64,000 nt of DNA from Shewanella sp. SNU WT4 (GTDB taxonomy: Bacteria; Pseudomonadota; Gammaproteobacteria; Enterobacterales; Shewanellaceae): contig NZ_CP041151.1 in NCBI RefSeq assembly GCF_006494715.1, positions 1,984,001 to 2,048,000 of the forward strand. The letters are read 5' to 3'. Of the stretch, positions 24,952 through 33,883 are shown in pieces. Position 1 is the first letter of the stretch. Every line of letters begins with the position of its first letter. Below the pieces are notes generated by a model that was given only the letters and a program-made list of their open reading frames with translations, had not been told where the DNA came from and did no database searches. Position numbers and translations under genes: made by a program.

Positions 24952-26142
24952 TCACTTGGCTGAACTTATGGCTTGATGAAAGCGGTCAAAACCGAGTGCT
25001 AAGTCGGCAATTAAATCATCGGCATCTTCGAGTCCGATATGCAGTCTTAGTAAAGGGAAGCTTGAGTCCCAGTGAGTGGCGGTTCGTATTTTATCTATGC
25101 CTTGGATCCACAGCAGCAAGCTTTCAAAGCCGCCCCATGAGAACCCAAGTTTGAAAAACTGCATATCATCCACTAGAGCTTTAATGGCAACACTTGGCGC
25201 AGGTTTAAGTACCACAGAAAACAAGCCATTACCGCCGCTAAAATCACGCTCATAGAAATCATGCCCTGGGCACTCACTAAAGCTTGGATGCCTTAGATGA
25301 TCCACTTCTGGGCGCAAAGCCAACCAGTTAGCGACTTTTAACGCATTATTGGCTTGCTGCTGCAGGCGCACGCTTAACGTGCGCAGGCCGCGCAAGGCAA
25401 GATAACTGTCATCGGCTGACACACATTGGCCTAATAGATAACTATGTTGTTGCAGTTGCCGCCAATATTTAGGGTTAGCGGTGGCACTCCCCATCATCAC
25501 ATCGGAATGACCGGCGACATATTTAGTAATGGACTGAATCGAGATATCGATCCCCATAGTAAATGGGCGGCAATTGATAGGGGATGCCCAAGTATTGTCC
25601 AGTAAGGTAATGCAATTAAACTGATGGGCTATTTGGCAAAGTTTTGGAATATCTTGCACTTCCATTGTGATTGAGCCTGGGGATTCAAAAAACACTGCCT
25701 TAGTATTGGTTTGTATTAGGCTCGCTAATTCATCACCTATCATAGGATCATAATAACTGGTGCTGATCCCATAGCCAGAAAGAAGTTGATCACATAAATC
25801 GCGCGTCGGTTCGTACACGCTATCGACCATAAGTAAATGATCGCCCGCTTTAAGAAAAGATAACAGCACGCCAGCAATGGCCGCCGTACCCGAAGGGAAA
25901 AGAGCGCAGCCGGCACCCCCTTCGAGTTCAGCTATCGCTTGTTGTAATGCAAATTGGGTCGGGGTGCCACGCCTGCCATAAAACAGTGCACCATCAGCTT
26001 TTTTTAAGCTGGCTTGGTGCATATGTTCAAGACTATCGAACACTACCGTTGATGCGCGGTAAATCGGGGGATTGACTATGCCTTGGGTGAAGTGCTTATC
26101 GCGACCAGCACTCACAATTTTTGAATCTTTTTTCATTGGCAT
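24952..26142 (-). CDS. metC: Cystathionine beta-lyase
   Basis: A PLP enzyme of the Cys/Met metabolism family that splits cystathionine to homocysteine, ammonia and pyruvate in methionine synthesis. The 396-residue protein shows YGRRGTPTQFALQQAIAELE near residue 55, LDNTWASP around 185 and the PLP lysine in SITKYVAGHSDVMMG (about 210). SFSWGGFESLLL near the C-terminus is typical of MetC, not of cystathionine gamma-synthase. I start at the ATG at 26142. Another ATG two codons later is possible, and no strong ribosome site is seen. Single gene; no MetJ operator was recognised by eye. Confidence 0.88.
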   Translation of the reverse strand: MPMKKDSKIVSAGRDKHFTQGIVNPPIYRASTVVFDSLEHMHQASLKKADGALFYGRRGTPTQFALQQAIAELEGGAGCALFPSGTAAIAGVLLSFLKAGDHLLMVDSVYEPTRDLCDQLLSGYGISTSYYDPMIGDELASLIQTNTKAVFFESPGSITMEVQDIPKLCQIAHQFNCITLLDNTWASPINCRPFTMGIDISIQSITKYVAGHSDVMMGSATANPKYWRQLQQHSYLLGQCVSADDSYLALRGLRTLSVRLQQQANNALKVANWLALRPEVDHLRHPSFSECPGHDFYERDFSGGNGLFSVVLKPAPSVAIKALVDDMQFFKLGFSWGGFESLLLWIQGIDKIRTATHWDSSFPLLRLHIGLEDADDLIADLALGFDRFHQAISSAK

Positions 26143-26228
26143 CAACAGTTAATGGTTTGTTAGCACTCTAGCATTAACTCAGGCGAGACTCATGGTTTTT
26201 TAATATCACTTAAGGGCGAAGGCCGACC

Positions 26229-27251
26229 TTAAGTGATAGGCATGACGCGATTACGGCCTAAATTTTTAGCTTGGTATAACTGACGGTCAGCCTCCTCAAT
26301 TACAGTTTCTATGGCTTGAGCTGCTTGCCATTGGCTAACACCAAAAGATGCGGTGATTGAATCCACCTTAGCGCCTTTGCGTCTATCTTTAAGCACTAAT
26401 TTTTCAACTGCGCGGCGCATACTTTCAGCTAAATGGCGGGTTAGCGCTAAGCTTGATTGCGGTACTAAAACCACAAATTCTTCACCACCGAAACGATAGA
26501 TATTGGCGCCATCACGACATTGCTCTTGCAAGCGTTTTCCTACGGCTTTAAGTACCGCATCGCCCAGTTGGTGGCCAAAGTTATCATTAAATTTTTTAAA
26601 ATGATCAATATCCACCATGATGACGCACAGGCCTTCCGGAGCTTGGGAAATAATGGCTTTAGTATCTGCATCAAAAGCGCGGCGATTTAAGCAACCAGTT
26701 AGCGCATCATGCAACATGTCTTTTTCACTTTGGGCAAGCTTAGCCCGTAGCTCACTAATCTCAGTTTGTGCTTTGCTCAGTTGTTGGGTGAAAAAACCGG
26801 TATTACGGCGAATGCTGTCAGACTCATTCACTAAGGATTTGACTAAGGCGAGCACTTGTTCAAGTGACATACCTTCTTGTTCAATCAGATTTAATTTATT
26901 GAATTGGTTGTCTATCTGCTTCTGAAATTTGACCGCATCATTATTGGTATCTTGTAAGGATGCCGATAACTCTAATGTCATAGCCTCTAAGCTTTGGCGC
27001 ATGCTGCGCACGTCGAGCTCAACCGGGTCAGCAACATACTGGCGGTAGAGGAGCTCACCAGTCACAGTTGGGCAGGTACGAAAATCGGCAATGACTCTAT
27101 CAAGTTCAGAATTAAGGGCTGGTTGCTGCTCAGCCACATAGGCATACCACAGGGCGTAATTGGTTGGCGTCGTTGGAATTTGATGTTTCATCATCAAAGG
27201 TAAGGCTTTTCGAAGATGATTGGCGGCGGTTTGCAATAACGGATCTGACAT
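26229..27251 (-). CDS. Diguanylate cyclase (GGDEF domain)
   Basis: A 340-residue cytosolic protein. The C-terminal GGDEF domain (about 175-340) has an intact active site, RFGGEEFVVLVP, and the substrate-binding DIDHFKKFND, so it should make cyclic-di-GMP from GTP. The N-terminal about 165 residues are helical with a likely coiled coil (QLSKAQTEISELRAKLAQ) leading into the domain; there is no membrane segment or known sensor fold. At the usual inhibitory-site position the sequence is RDGA instead of RxxD, so product feedback may be weak. AGGGA lies upstream of the ATG. The gene is single, and its regulation is not evident. Confidence 0.9.
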   Translation of the reverse strand: MSDPLLQTAANHLRKALPLMMKHQIPTTPTNYALWYAYVAEQQPALNSELDRVIADFRTCPTVTGELLYRQYVADPVELDVRSMRQSLEAMTLELSASLQDTNNDAVKFQKQIDNQFNKLNLIEQEGMSLEQVLALVKSLVNESDSIRRNTGFFTQQLSKAQTEISELRAKLAQSEKDMLHDALTGCLNRRAFDADTKAIISQAPEGLCVIMVDIDHFKKFNDNFGHQLGDAVLKAVGKRLQEQCRDGANIYRFGGEEFVVLVPQSSLALTRHLAESMRRAVEKLVLKDRRKGAKVDSITASFGVSQWQAAQAIETVIEEADRQLYQAKNLGRNRVMPIT

Positions 27252-27646
27252 ACGCTATCCCTGCGTTCAAAAGAGTTAAGCCTAAGTCTAGTTGGCAATG
27301 GATGAAATTCTAGGGCTAATCAGCGACTAAGCAGCTTGTTGTAAGCATTTATCTGCAGAGTGGCATTATTGGCACAAAATTAAAGAGTCAAGGCAAGTGG
27401 CTATTGAAATAGTGACTCGCTTAGCCCATGGGCTCAAATGCTTAACATTGGCATAAAAAGTCGCGGTGAAAATATGTGCGTTTAGGTGAGTGACTTTGGA
27501 TAACTGATCTTGGAGAACTGGTTTTAGGGGACTTGCTTGAGGGAATTGACTTTAGAAAACTTGCTTTTGATAACTGGGTTTGGATATTTACTGCGGATGC
27601 CAAGGGAAGTGTGGGTCTCGCGAATCAAGGGCCTAGACAGGGAGTA
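27252..27646. other. Gene-free stretch with imperfect repeats
   Basis: About 400 bases without a convincing gene. From about 27490 to 27590 several related phrases of the type AACTGG and ACTTGCTTT recur at roughly 16-17 base steps, which looks like a decayed tandem array. Confidence 0.35.
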
Positions 27647-27679
27647 ATAACATGGCTCGAATGAGTCGAGCCATGTTAT
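27647..27679 (-). terminator. Hairpin at the 3' end of the rimK-like gene
   Basis: A perfect 14-bp stem (27647-27660 with 27666-27679) lies 8 bases past the stop. The minus strand continues TACTCC with little T-run, so it may stabilise the mRNA as much as terminate it. Confidence 0.6.
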
Positions 27680-27687
27680 ATCAGACA

Positions 27688-28671
27688 TTACTCTGATGAT
27701 TTTGAACGTTTATTTTTCAATTTCAACGGCGGCTCAATGTTCGTTGGGCTGCTAGGTTCGTTCTTGTTAAACATACCTAAGCGAATACGAATAAAGTGCA
27801 TAATATGTGAAGCAATATCAATATCCAAGCAAGACTCTAAGCCTTCAAATCCTGGTGATGAGTTCGCTTCACAAATTTTGTAATGACCGTTGTCAAACAA
27901 CAAATCAATACCTGCTACGTCCAAATCTAAAATATTGGCAGTTTGGGTTGCTAACCATTCGATTTCTGGAGTGACTGCAAAAGGACTCGCAGAACCTCCG
28001 GCACTGACGTTAGCTTTAAAGCTATCTTCTTGGCCACGGCGTTCATAACAACCAACAACACGACCACCGATAGTAAATACTCGCAGATCACGACCATGAC
28101 TGTTAGCGATGAATTCTTGCAAAATAATATTGGCGTTCTTGTTAGTCGCTTCAATTAACTGCATTAAGTCATCGAATTCACGGGCTTTGTGCGATAAAAA
28201 CACACCGCTGCCTTGTGAACCAGACAAAGTTTTAATCACTACAGGAAAACCTAAGTGACGGTCTACCAAGTCAATATCGACTGGGAATTTAACTAACATA
28301 GTTTTTGGTGTCGGCAAATTTTTCTCAGCCAATAACTGCTGAGAGAATAATTTATCTTTCACCGTTTCAATCGCAGTAGAAGAGTTAAGGCAATACACGC
28401 CTAAACGCTCTAAGTGACGAATGATTGCTAATGCAAAATATGTTGTACCTGATCCCATCCGGGGAATAATGAAATCGGGCAACTCAACTGGTTGTCCGTT
28501 CAACAAAATACTCTTGTTGTCTTCCCTGGTGACCGTCAGATCGAATTCTTCTGGAGCAAAAACTTCTAACTGAATGTTATCTGCTTTTGCCGCCTCGAGT
28601 AGACGGTTGATCTCATATAATTCAGGTTTCAGCAGCGTTGCAGTTTCTTTGTATAAAATCCACCCACGCAT
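27688..28671 (-). CDS. RimK-like ATP-grasp ligase
   Basis: A 327-residue ATP-grasp protein of the RimK family, which adds glutamate to proteins or cofactors or joins peptide-like substrates. The N-terminal preATP-grasp part contains DFIIPRMGSGTTYFAL. The ATP-grasp core has FPVVIKTLSGSQGSGVFL (ATP-binding Lys and glycine loop), GRDLRVFTIGGRVVGCYERR and the metal site ICEANSSPGFEGLE. The last 20 residues (KLKNKRSKSSE) are basic and probably disordered. I begin at the ATG at 28671 because a TTG three codons earlier overlaps the AAGG ribosome site. The true acceptor is unknown. A perfect CRP site lies 258 bases upstream. Confidence 0.85.
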   Translation of the reverse strand: MRGWILYKETATLLKPELYEINRLLEAAKADNIQLEVFAPEEFDLTVTREDNKSILLNGQPVELPDFIIPRMGSGTTYFALAIIRHLERLGVYCLNSSTAIETVKDKLFSQQLLAEKNLPTPKTMLVKFPVDIDLVDRHLGFPVVIKTLSGSQGSGVFLSHKAREFDDLMQLIEATNKNANIILQEFIANSHGRDLRVFTIGGRVVGCYERRGQEDSFKANVSAGGSASPFAVTPEIEWLATQTANILDLDVAGIDLLFDNGHYKICEANSSPGFEGLESCLDIDIASHIMHFIRIRLGMFNKNEPSSPTNIEPPLKLKNKRSKSSE

Positions 28672-28928
28672 TATTCGCAAACCTTCATTTTCATTGTTAA
28701 TCCTTACGCCCGCTATAAGTTAGGGAGCTACTAGGTCATACTGGAACTCAGAAGCTTTACTCCTCTGAGTGTTTTGCCATGTGCCCTCTAAAATTGAGGT
28801 TACATTTTGGCGTAAAAGGGTGTTCCCTGTGCAATTTTACCTTACTTCATCCAAATGCGCTCATATAAACTGGTCACTTACGTAATTAGTTATCGCATTA
28901 CTTGTGGTGGCGATAATTTGAACGCACT
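28672..28928. other. Upstream region of the rimK-like gene
   Basis: About 260 bases lacking a gene. It carries the presumed rimK-like promoter and leads to a CRP site. No strong hairpin was seen. Confidence 0.35.
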
Positions 28929-28944
28929 TGTGAGTAAAATCACA
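28929..28944. promoter_or_regulatory. Perfect CRP-binding site between the rimK-like and hdfR-like genes
   Basis: TGTGA-GTAAAA-TCACA is an exact match to the CRP consensus TGTGAN6TCACA, with an extra flanking T...G. It is midway between the two divergent start codons (about 257 bases from each) and could serve either. Confidence 0.7.
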
Positions 28945-29200
28945 GTTGTTATGGGAATGATTAGTTAATGATTACCTACAAAAGTGTTTAAGAGTGAATG
29001 TTGCAGAAGTTTAGTGACGTGAACTTTGCACTTGCTAAGATAGTGACAATGATATTTTTGGGCTAACGCGTTGTCTTATTGCTATTTTTCTACATATGCC
29101 GCGTAACTTTTTTACTGAGAAACGATTTTCAAGCTGAGTCTTGGCGAGTATTATTGTGACTTAAATCAAAATATTTTCGCACTTTTGGTAAAGAATTTTT

Positions 29201-30052
29201 ATGGATACAGATTTGCTCAAGACCTTTTTGGAAGTTTCCAGAACGCGTCATTTTGGGAAAGCGGCGGATAATCTTTACCTCACTCGAAGTGCCGTGAGTT
29301 TTAGGGTCAAGCAGCTTGAAGGGATTTTAGGGGTGGCCTTGTTTGAACGCCAACGCAATAATATCCATCCCACTCATGCTGGCGAACGCATGCTAGTCCA
29401 TGCTGAAGCTGTGTTGACCGCTTGGGAGCAAGCGAAGCAAGATGTGTCTTTGAGTCTGCAACAAAGTGTTCAGCTGGCCATAGGTACTGGACCCAACATT
29501 TGGGACATTTACCTTAAGAAAAGAATCCATCGCCTTTATCAAGGGCTTGATGGAGTGGCGCTAAGAACGGACGAAAAGCCCGATGCCACAGTTGCTAGGC
29601 GTTTGCTTGATAAGTCTTTGGATGTCAGCATTAGCTTAGATCCGCCCAAACTCGATGACTTAGTGCAAGTGGCGGTAGGACAGTTAGAGTTAGTGTTAGT
29701 GAGTTCAAGACAGGTAAGCTTGGAGCAAGTGAATGAGCTTGCATATGTTAAGGTAGATTGGGGCACGGCCTTTAACAGTTGGCATGCGCAGCATTATCAC
29801 CATCTGCCCGTCCCTATGTTGCATACTAGCTCGGCCGATATGGCATTAAATTATTTGTTAACACAAGCGGGGCTGGCATTTTTACCGCTTGATTTTATTC
29901 AATCGTTACTGGCTGATGAGCAGCTATTTTTAGTGGCGAATGCGAGTTACTTAACCAGAAATATCTACGCTACCTATTGGCCGCAATCGGCAAATATTGC
30001 AGAAATTACTGCCAGCATTGAATTGCTGCAAGAGTGCAGCAAATTGCGATAA
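29201..30052 (+). CDS. hdfR: HdfR-like LysR-family regulator
   Basis: A 283-residue LysR regulator whose opening MDTDLLKTFLEVSRTRHFGK, then AADNLYLTRSAVSFRVKQLE, is nearly the same as E. coli HdfR, a repressor of the flagellar master operon flhDC. The winged helix-turn-helix occupies residues 1-62, and the effector domain follows. Polar-flagellated Shewanella-type bacteria lack flhDC, so the target here is probably different. The ribosome site is weak (AAAG). It is divergent from the rimK-like gene, with a perfect CRP box between them. Confidence 0.82.
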   Translation: MDTDLLKTFLEVSRTRHFGKAADNLYLTRSAVSFRVKQLEGILGVALFERQRNNIHPTHAGERMLVHAEAVLTAWEQAKQDVSLSLQQSVQLAIGTGPNIWDIYLKKRIHRLYQGLDGVALRTDEKPDATVARRLLDKSLDVSISLDPPKLDDLVQVAVGQLELVLVSSRQVSLEQVNELAYVKVDWGTAFNSWHAQHYHHLPVPMLHTSSADMALNYLLTQAGLAFLPLDFIQSLLADEQLFLVANASYLTRNIYATYWPQSANIAEITASIELLQECSKLR

Positions 30053-30131
30053 TCAATAAAAAATCGAAAATCAGCTGCTTAAGCCACTATGGCTAACAGC
30101 TGAATTGCCAGTGCTGTTCGCTTTAATGTTA

Positions 30132-30506
30132 CTAATTAATAACAAGATCAATGAGGACTAACGCCCAAGTGATGCCGCATAAGGCTAGACTCATAAATAC
30201 GGCGGCAGAGGCAATATCTTTTGCTCTACCACTGAGCGGATGAATTTCATCACTGATCCTATCGACTACGGCTTCTATCGCTGAATTGAGTAATTCGGTG
30301 ATAAGTACAATAAATACCGTACTAATTAACACCAATTTTATGATCAAAGCTACGGGCAATAAGATAGCTATTGGCAGTAAAATCGCCGCCAATATGGCTT
30401 CTTGTCTAAATGCCGCTTCATGCTTCCACGCTGCTGTTAATCCTTGCATCGAAAATCCGGTAGCTCGGATCACGCGTTTTATTCCATTATTGTTAGCCGG
30501 TTTCAT
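30132..30506 (-). CDS. dgkA: Diacylglycerol kinase
   Basis: A small inner-membrane kinase (124 residues, three membrane helices) that phosphorylates diacylglycerol to phosphatidic acid, recycling the by-product of periplasmic glucan synthesis. The N-terminal amphipathic part GLTAAWKHEAAFRQE and the active-site motif ITELLNSAIEAVVDRISDE, with Glu and Asn for metal-ATP, match DgkA. The ATG at 30506 is divergent from ligE, only 107 bases from its start, so the promoters share that gap. It is convergent with the hdfR-like gene. Confidence 0.95.
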   Translation of the reverse strand: MKPANNNGIKRVIRATGFSMQGLTAAWKHEAAFRQEAILAAILLPIAILLPVALIIKLVLISTVFIVLITELLNSAIEAVVDRISDEIHPLSGRAKDIASAAVFMSLALCGITWALVLIDLVIN

Positions 30507-30613
30507 TGATCACTCTAAGGCATTGGATTCTATTGAGGTTTACATTATATCAGTTTGTTTTTTTAGGGTTAAGTGAGTTTATACAATACTTAATTAAACA
30601 TACTGAGGGGCTA

Positions 30614-31459
30614 ATGATGCGCACCATTATTTTTCTGATGAGTTTTTTATGGGTGAGTAACCTAAATTCAGCGCCTATGGCGAAGTTGCAACTTGCAGGT
30701 AAGGATTATCATGGGGTCGATGTTGCTTTATATCTAGTGAGTGAGAAACTTGATGGTGTTAGGGGCTATTGGGATGGCAATACTATGTGGTCAAAGCAAG
30801 GCCATGTTATTCATTTACCACCAGAATTTATAGCCAACTTTCCGAATACGAGTTTAGATGGCGAGCTTTGGGCCGGGCGCGGTAAATTTGAGCAAGTGCA
30901 GACAATGCTTGCCAGTTTTCAGCCTCATCAAGGTCAAAAGTCGATACTGACACCACAGCCACTTAAATATATGGTGTTTGATGTACCGCATCTAGATTTG
31001 CCTTTTAATGAGCGATATCAATGGGCTTTGACGCATCTGACTGGGATAAATCCCACGCTTGAAGTGATAGAGCAATACTCATTAACATCACAACATGAGT
31101 TAGCGCACCAACTTGACGAGGTGATAGCCGCTGGCGGGGAAGGGCTAATGCTGCACCTTGCGAGCGCTAAGTATTTACCCGGCGATAAGCAAGCACTCAT
31201 AAAAGTTAAACCTTATATGGACGCTGAAGCGACTGTGATTGGTTATGTGGCTGGAAAAAAAGCCTTGATTGGCAAGATGGGGGCGTTAAAAGTGAGAACC
31301 GCTAATGGCGTAGAGTTTGCCATAGGTACAGGGTTTAGCTTACAAGAAAGAAATCATCCACCTGTGATTGGCGCTGTGATTACTTATCGATATCAAGGAT
31401 TAACGGCTAAGGGAAAACCAAGATTTGCCAGTTTTGTGCGAATACGCAGCAACCCTTAA
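30614..31459 (+). CDS. ligE: Small ATP-dependent DNA ligase with signal peptide (LigE type)
   Basis: A 281-residue minimal ATP-dependent ligase. The adenylation motif is SEKLDGVRGYWDG (Lys about residue 46). Further motifs are SLDGELWAGRG, EGLMLHL and KVKPYMDAEATVIGY, leading to a short OB-fold, with no extra DNA-binding domain. The N-terminus FLMSFLWVSNLNSA is a cleavable signal peptide, so the enzyme should act in the periplasm, the defining trait of LigE in competent Neisseria, Haemophilus and Vibrio relatives. I start at the ATG at 30614 behind GAGGGG. It seals nicks in vitro in studied members, but its purpose in the periplasm is open. Single gene, ending at a large hairpin. Confidence 0.9.
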   Translation: MMRTIIFLMSFLWVSNLNSAPMAKLQLAGKDYHGVDVALYLVSEKLDGVRGYWDGNTMWSKQGHVIHLPPEFIANFPNTSLDGELWAGRGKFEQVQTMLASFQPHQGQKSILTPQPLKYMVFDVPHLDLPFNERYQWALTHLTGINPTLEVIEQYSLTSQHELAHQLDEVIAAGGEGLMLHLASAKYLPGDKQALIKVKPYMDAEATVIGYVAGKKALIGKMGALKVRTANGVEFAIGTGFSLQERNHPPVIGAVITYRYQGLTAKGKPRFASFVRIRSNP

Positions 31460-31471
31460 CTGTGGTTTTAA

Positions 31472-31514
31472 CGCCGCTATTATGGTTATAAAATTAATAA
31501 CCGTAATAGCGGCG
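31472..31514. terminator. Large hairpin between convergent ligE and rbgA
   Basis: An 18-bp stem (31472-31489 with 31497-31514, one G-T pair) around a 7-base loop. It has no long T-run but lies between two gene ends and probably serves both as a 3' end. Confidence 0.6.
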
Positions 31515-31563
31515 AAATAGTCAACGCCTAGTGCTTGAACCTTAACTATGTAGTTAAATCATG

Positions 31564-32508
31564 CTAGTCGTTGTGTCTAACACCTGAGCGGCGACGCTTT
31601 TCAGCTTCGAGTTGCTCTTGGCGCAGCGCTTCTTTCTCGGCTAACATGCGCTCAACTTCAAGTTGTTCTGCAATTGCCATCGTTGGGGTTTCTAGGGTTA
31701 ACAACCCAATTTTACCGCTGCGATATTCGTGCAGTAATAATTCAGAAACCTTATGTAAATCAATATAGCCACCGGGTCTGCGAGCGCCGCGGCTAATGCC
31801 AATGGCTTCAAGCAAAGGTAGCTCTTCTAAATCAATGGTGGTTAACTTGTATCTTTGCTGCAATTCTTGTGGATAAGCATCACGCATAAAGCCTACCGCA
31901 AACATAGCGACATCTTCATATTCCATCGCGGTATCTTTGATTGCACCTGTCACCGCCAAGCGATAGCTAGAGGCCACATTATCTACTTTTGGCCACAAAA
32001 TACCTGGGGTATCGTTAAGAACAATACCGTTACGCAGATTAATTCTTTGCTGTGACTTAGTCACCGCAGGCTCGTTACCGGTTTTGGCTATCACGCGACC
32101 AGCCAAGGTGTTGATAATGGTGGATTTTCCTACGTTAGGGATCCCCATGATCATAGTGCGAATGTCTTTTTCAGTATCGGCTCTATGTGGTACTAACTTG
32201 CGGCATAATTCTGGAATAATGCGTTTGATGAGCGCCGGTTGTAACGTTGTGACCGCCATGGCCTTAACGCCTTGCTCTTGCTCTAAGTGGGCTATCCATT
32301 GCTCAGTAACCACAGGGTCGGCTAAATCGCTCTTATTAAGCAATTTAATACAAGGTCTATCGCCCCTTAGTTGTTTCACTAACGGATTTTCACTGCTGTA
32401 GGGAATTCTAGCATCAAGAACTTCAATGACTAAATCTACGGTGGGCATGGCTTCGGCAATTTCTTTGCGCGCCTTATGCATATGTCCTGGGAACCATTGG
32501 ATCGCCAT
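31564..32508 (-). CDS. rbgA: Ribosome biogenesis GTPase RbgA/YlqF
   Basis: A 314-residue circularly permuted GTPase that helps mature the large ribosomal subunit. Motifs come in permuted order: G4 (LLNKSDLA, about 60), G1 (GIPNVGKST, about 125) and G3 (DTPG, about 175). The C-terminal domain includes ISRGARRPGGYIDLHKVSE. It ends in a basic KRRRSGVRHND tail. I use the ATG at 32508, where the conserved MAIQWFPGHMHKAR begins; an ATG 13 codons earlier is not supported. The oxygenase gene ends 65 bases upstream on the same strand, so co-transcription is possible. Confidence 0.92.
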   Translation of the reverse strand: MAIQWFPGHMHKARKEIAEAMPTVDLVIEVLDARIPYSSENPLVKQLRGDRPCIKLLNKSDLADPVVTEQWIAHLEQEQGVKAMAVTTLQPALIKRIIPELCRKLVPHRADTEKDIRTMIMGIPNVGKSTIINTLAGRVIAKTGNEPAVTKSQQRINLRNGIVLNDTPGILWPKVDNVASSYRLAVTGAIKDTAMEYEDVAMFAVGFMRDAYPQELQQRYKLTTIDLEELPLLEAIGISRGARRPGGYIDLHKVSELLLHEYRSGKIGLLTLETPTMAIAEQLEVERMLAEKEALRQEQLEAEKRRRSGVRHND

Positions 32509-32572
32509 AAGAGCTAAATATCCTGAGTCAAAAAATAATCGCAGCATTTTACCTTGTTATTGATCAAATTGC

Positions 32573-33415
32573 TCAATCAATCTGTTTGGTGAGTACGCCT
32601 AGGTCGATTAATCGCGCATTTAGCATCTCAGATGCGGTTGCTCGCGGTGATAACACTTGGTTTGGCGCTGCATGATAAAAAAATGGGATCTCTAAATTAG
32701 CTTTTTGGGTCCGAGAGTTACCTGTTTGCTCAACACGGTGACATAATGAGGGATACAGGCCTTGGCTGATTTCTGTCAGCATTTCGCCCACTATCACTAG
32801 CATAGTATTGGCTGCATAAGGAATTGCGTGCCAAGCGTGATTGATACGATATTCTAAGGCATTACTGGCGGTTAATGGTGTAATTGTCAGTAAGTTAATA
32901 TCATGATGCGGGGCGCATGGATAAGCGCCAAACTCGGCGGAATCATTAAGCGGCGGATAATGGACTATACGCAGTAAATGTTGCTTATGCGGCGTAGTTA
33001 AACTTAGCGCTGATAACGGATGGTGTAAGTGTTGGGTGGCATTATCTATTAGCATGGTCATTAATTGTGAGCTGAGGGTGCGCGCTTGCTCAAAGTAGGC
33101 TTGAGTCATTGATTGTAAAGAAGCTGGTATTTTTGCTTCAGGCCTATAATGAAAAAATTCTTTGATGTCTTTGACACAGTGATCTTTGGCGGTTTCTGAA
33201 ATTTCTAACGGGTAAAAGCCAAGTTGATCTTTGGGATGATATAAATAGTGGTATTTAGCAGGATCACTAAAGTAATGTTGCCAGTGCAGATTAAGGCGAG
33301 TCACTAATTCAAAATCAATGGGTGTTTGCTGTAATAGCACTATTCCATGTTGTTGTAAGCTTTGGCAAAAGTACTTGGCACAATCCTTTGCGCGAAAATC
33401 GATATTTATTAACAT
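32573..33415 (-). CDS. 2-oxoglutarate/Fe(II)-dependent oxygenase, isopenicillin-N-synthase-like
   Basis: A 280-residue protein of the plant-type 2OG-Fe(II) oxygenase family (DIOX_N plus 2OG-FeII_Oxy). The C-terminal jelly roll has the iron ligands His and Asp in APHHDINLLTI and a second His in PSLCHRVEQTG. Upstream come GFYPLEISETAKD and DIKEFFHYRPEAK, as in IPNS/flavonoid-type oxygenases. The substrate is unknown. The family oxidises small metabolites in bacteria. The chosen ATG (33415) has GGAG about 6 bases upstream; an ATG four codons earlier overlaps that site. It lies divergent from msrB, which starts 103 bases away. Confidence 0.82.
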   Translation of the reverse strand: MLINIDFRAKDCAKYFCQSLQQHGIVLLQQTPIDFELVTRLNLHWQHYFSDPAKYHYLYHPKDQLGFYPLEISETAKDHCVKDIKEFFHYRPEAKIPASLQSMTQAYFEQARTLSSQLMTMLIDNATQHLHHPLSALSLTTPHKQHLLRIVHYPPLNDSAEFGAYPCAPHHDINLLTITPLTASNALEYRINHAWHAIPYAANTMLVIVGEMLTEISQGLYPSLCHRVEQTGNSRTQKANLEIPFFYHAAPNQVLSPRATASEMLNARLIDLGVLTKQID

Positions 33416-33517
33416 ACTGCTCTCCATGTCGGCCTCAGTGTAAACGCAGGCCCTGGATGATGCAAGGCGTAAAATTGCACACTTATAGTTTAACACTATG
33501 AAATTGGAGAAGTTATC

Positions 33518-33883
33518 ATGGCTGAATTAACTGAGTTTGAACGTTTTGTGATCGAACAAAAAGGCACGGAAGCGCCATATTCAGGGCAATATGACAAGCA
33601 TAATGCCCCTGGTGTTTATGTGTGTCGTCGCTGCGAACAACCGCTTTATTTGTCTCAACATAAATTTCAAGCTCATTGCGGTTGGCCCGCTTTTGATGAT
33701 GAAATTCAAGGTGCCGTGACGCGCCACGCTGATAAAGATGGTCGCCGAGTCGAAATCGTGTGCAGTCAGTGTGATGGGCATCTTGGCCATGTATTTAACG
33801 GTGAATATTTAACAGAGCGTAATGTTCGTCACTGCGTAAATTCTGCATCATTACTGTTTAAAGGGCAGGTTGAACATGAGTGA
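33518..33883 (+). CDS. msrB: Peptide-methionine (R)-S-oxide reductase
   Basis: A 121-residue SelR-domain enzyme that reduces the R form of methionine sulphoxide in proteins, restoring oxidised proteins. The structural zinc is held by CRRC (37-40) and CSQC (about 82-85). The catalytic Cys is in RHCVNSASL (about 105). GWPAFDDE and [10 protein letters not shown] are diagnostic. GGAG lies 8 bases before the ATG. Its end overlaps the msrA start by 8 bases, so the two reductases for the R and S isomers are translated together. Confidence 0.95.
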   Translation: MAELTEFERFVIEQKGTEAPYSGQYDKHNAPGVYVCRRCEQPLYLSQHKFQAHCGWPAFDDEIQGAVTRHADKDGRRVEIVCSQCDGHLGHVFNGEYLTERNVRHCVNSASLLFKGQVEHE

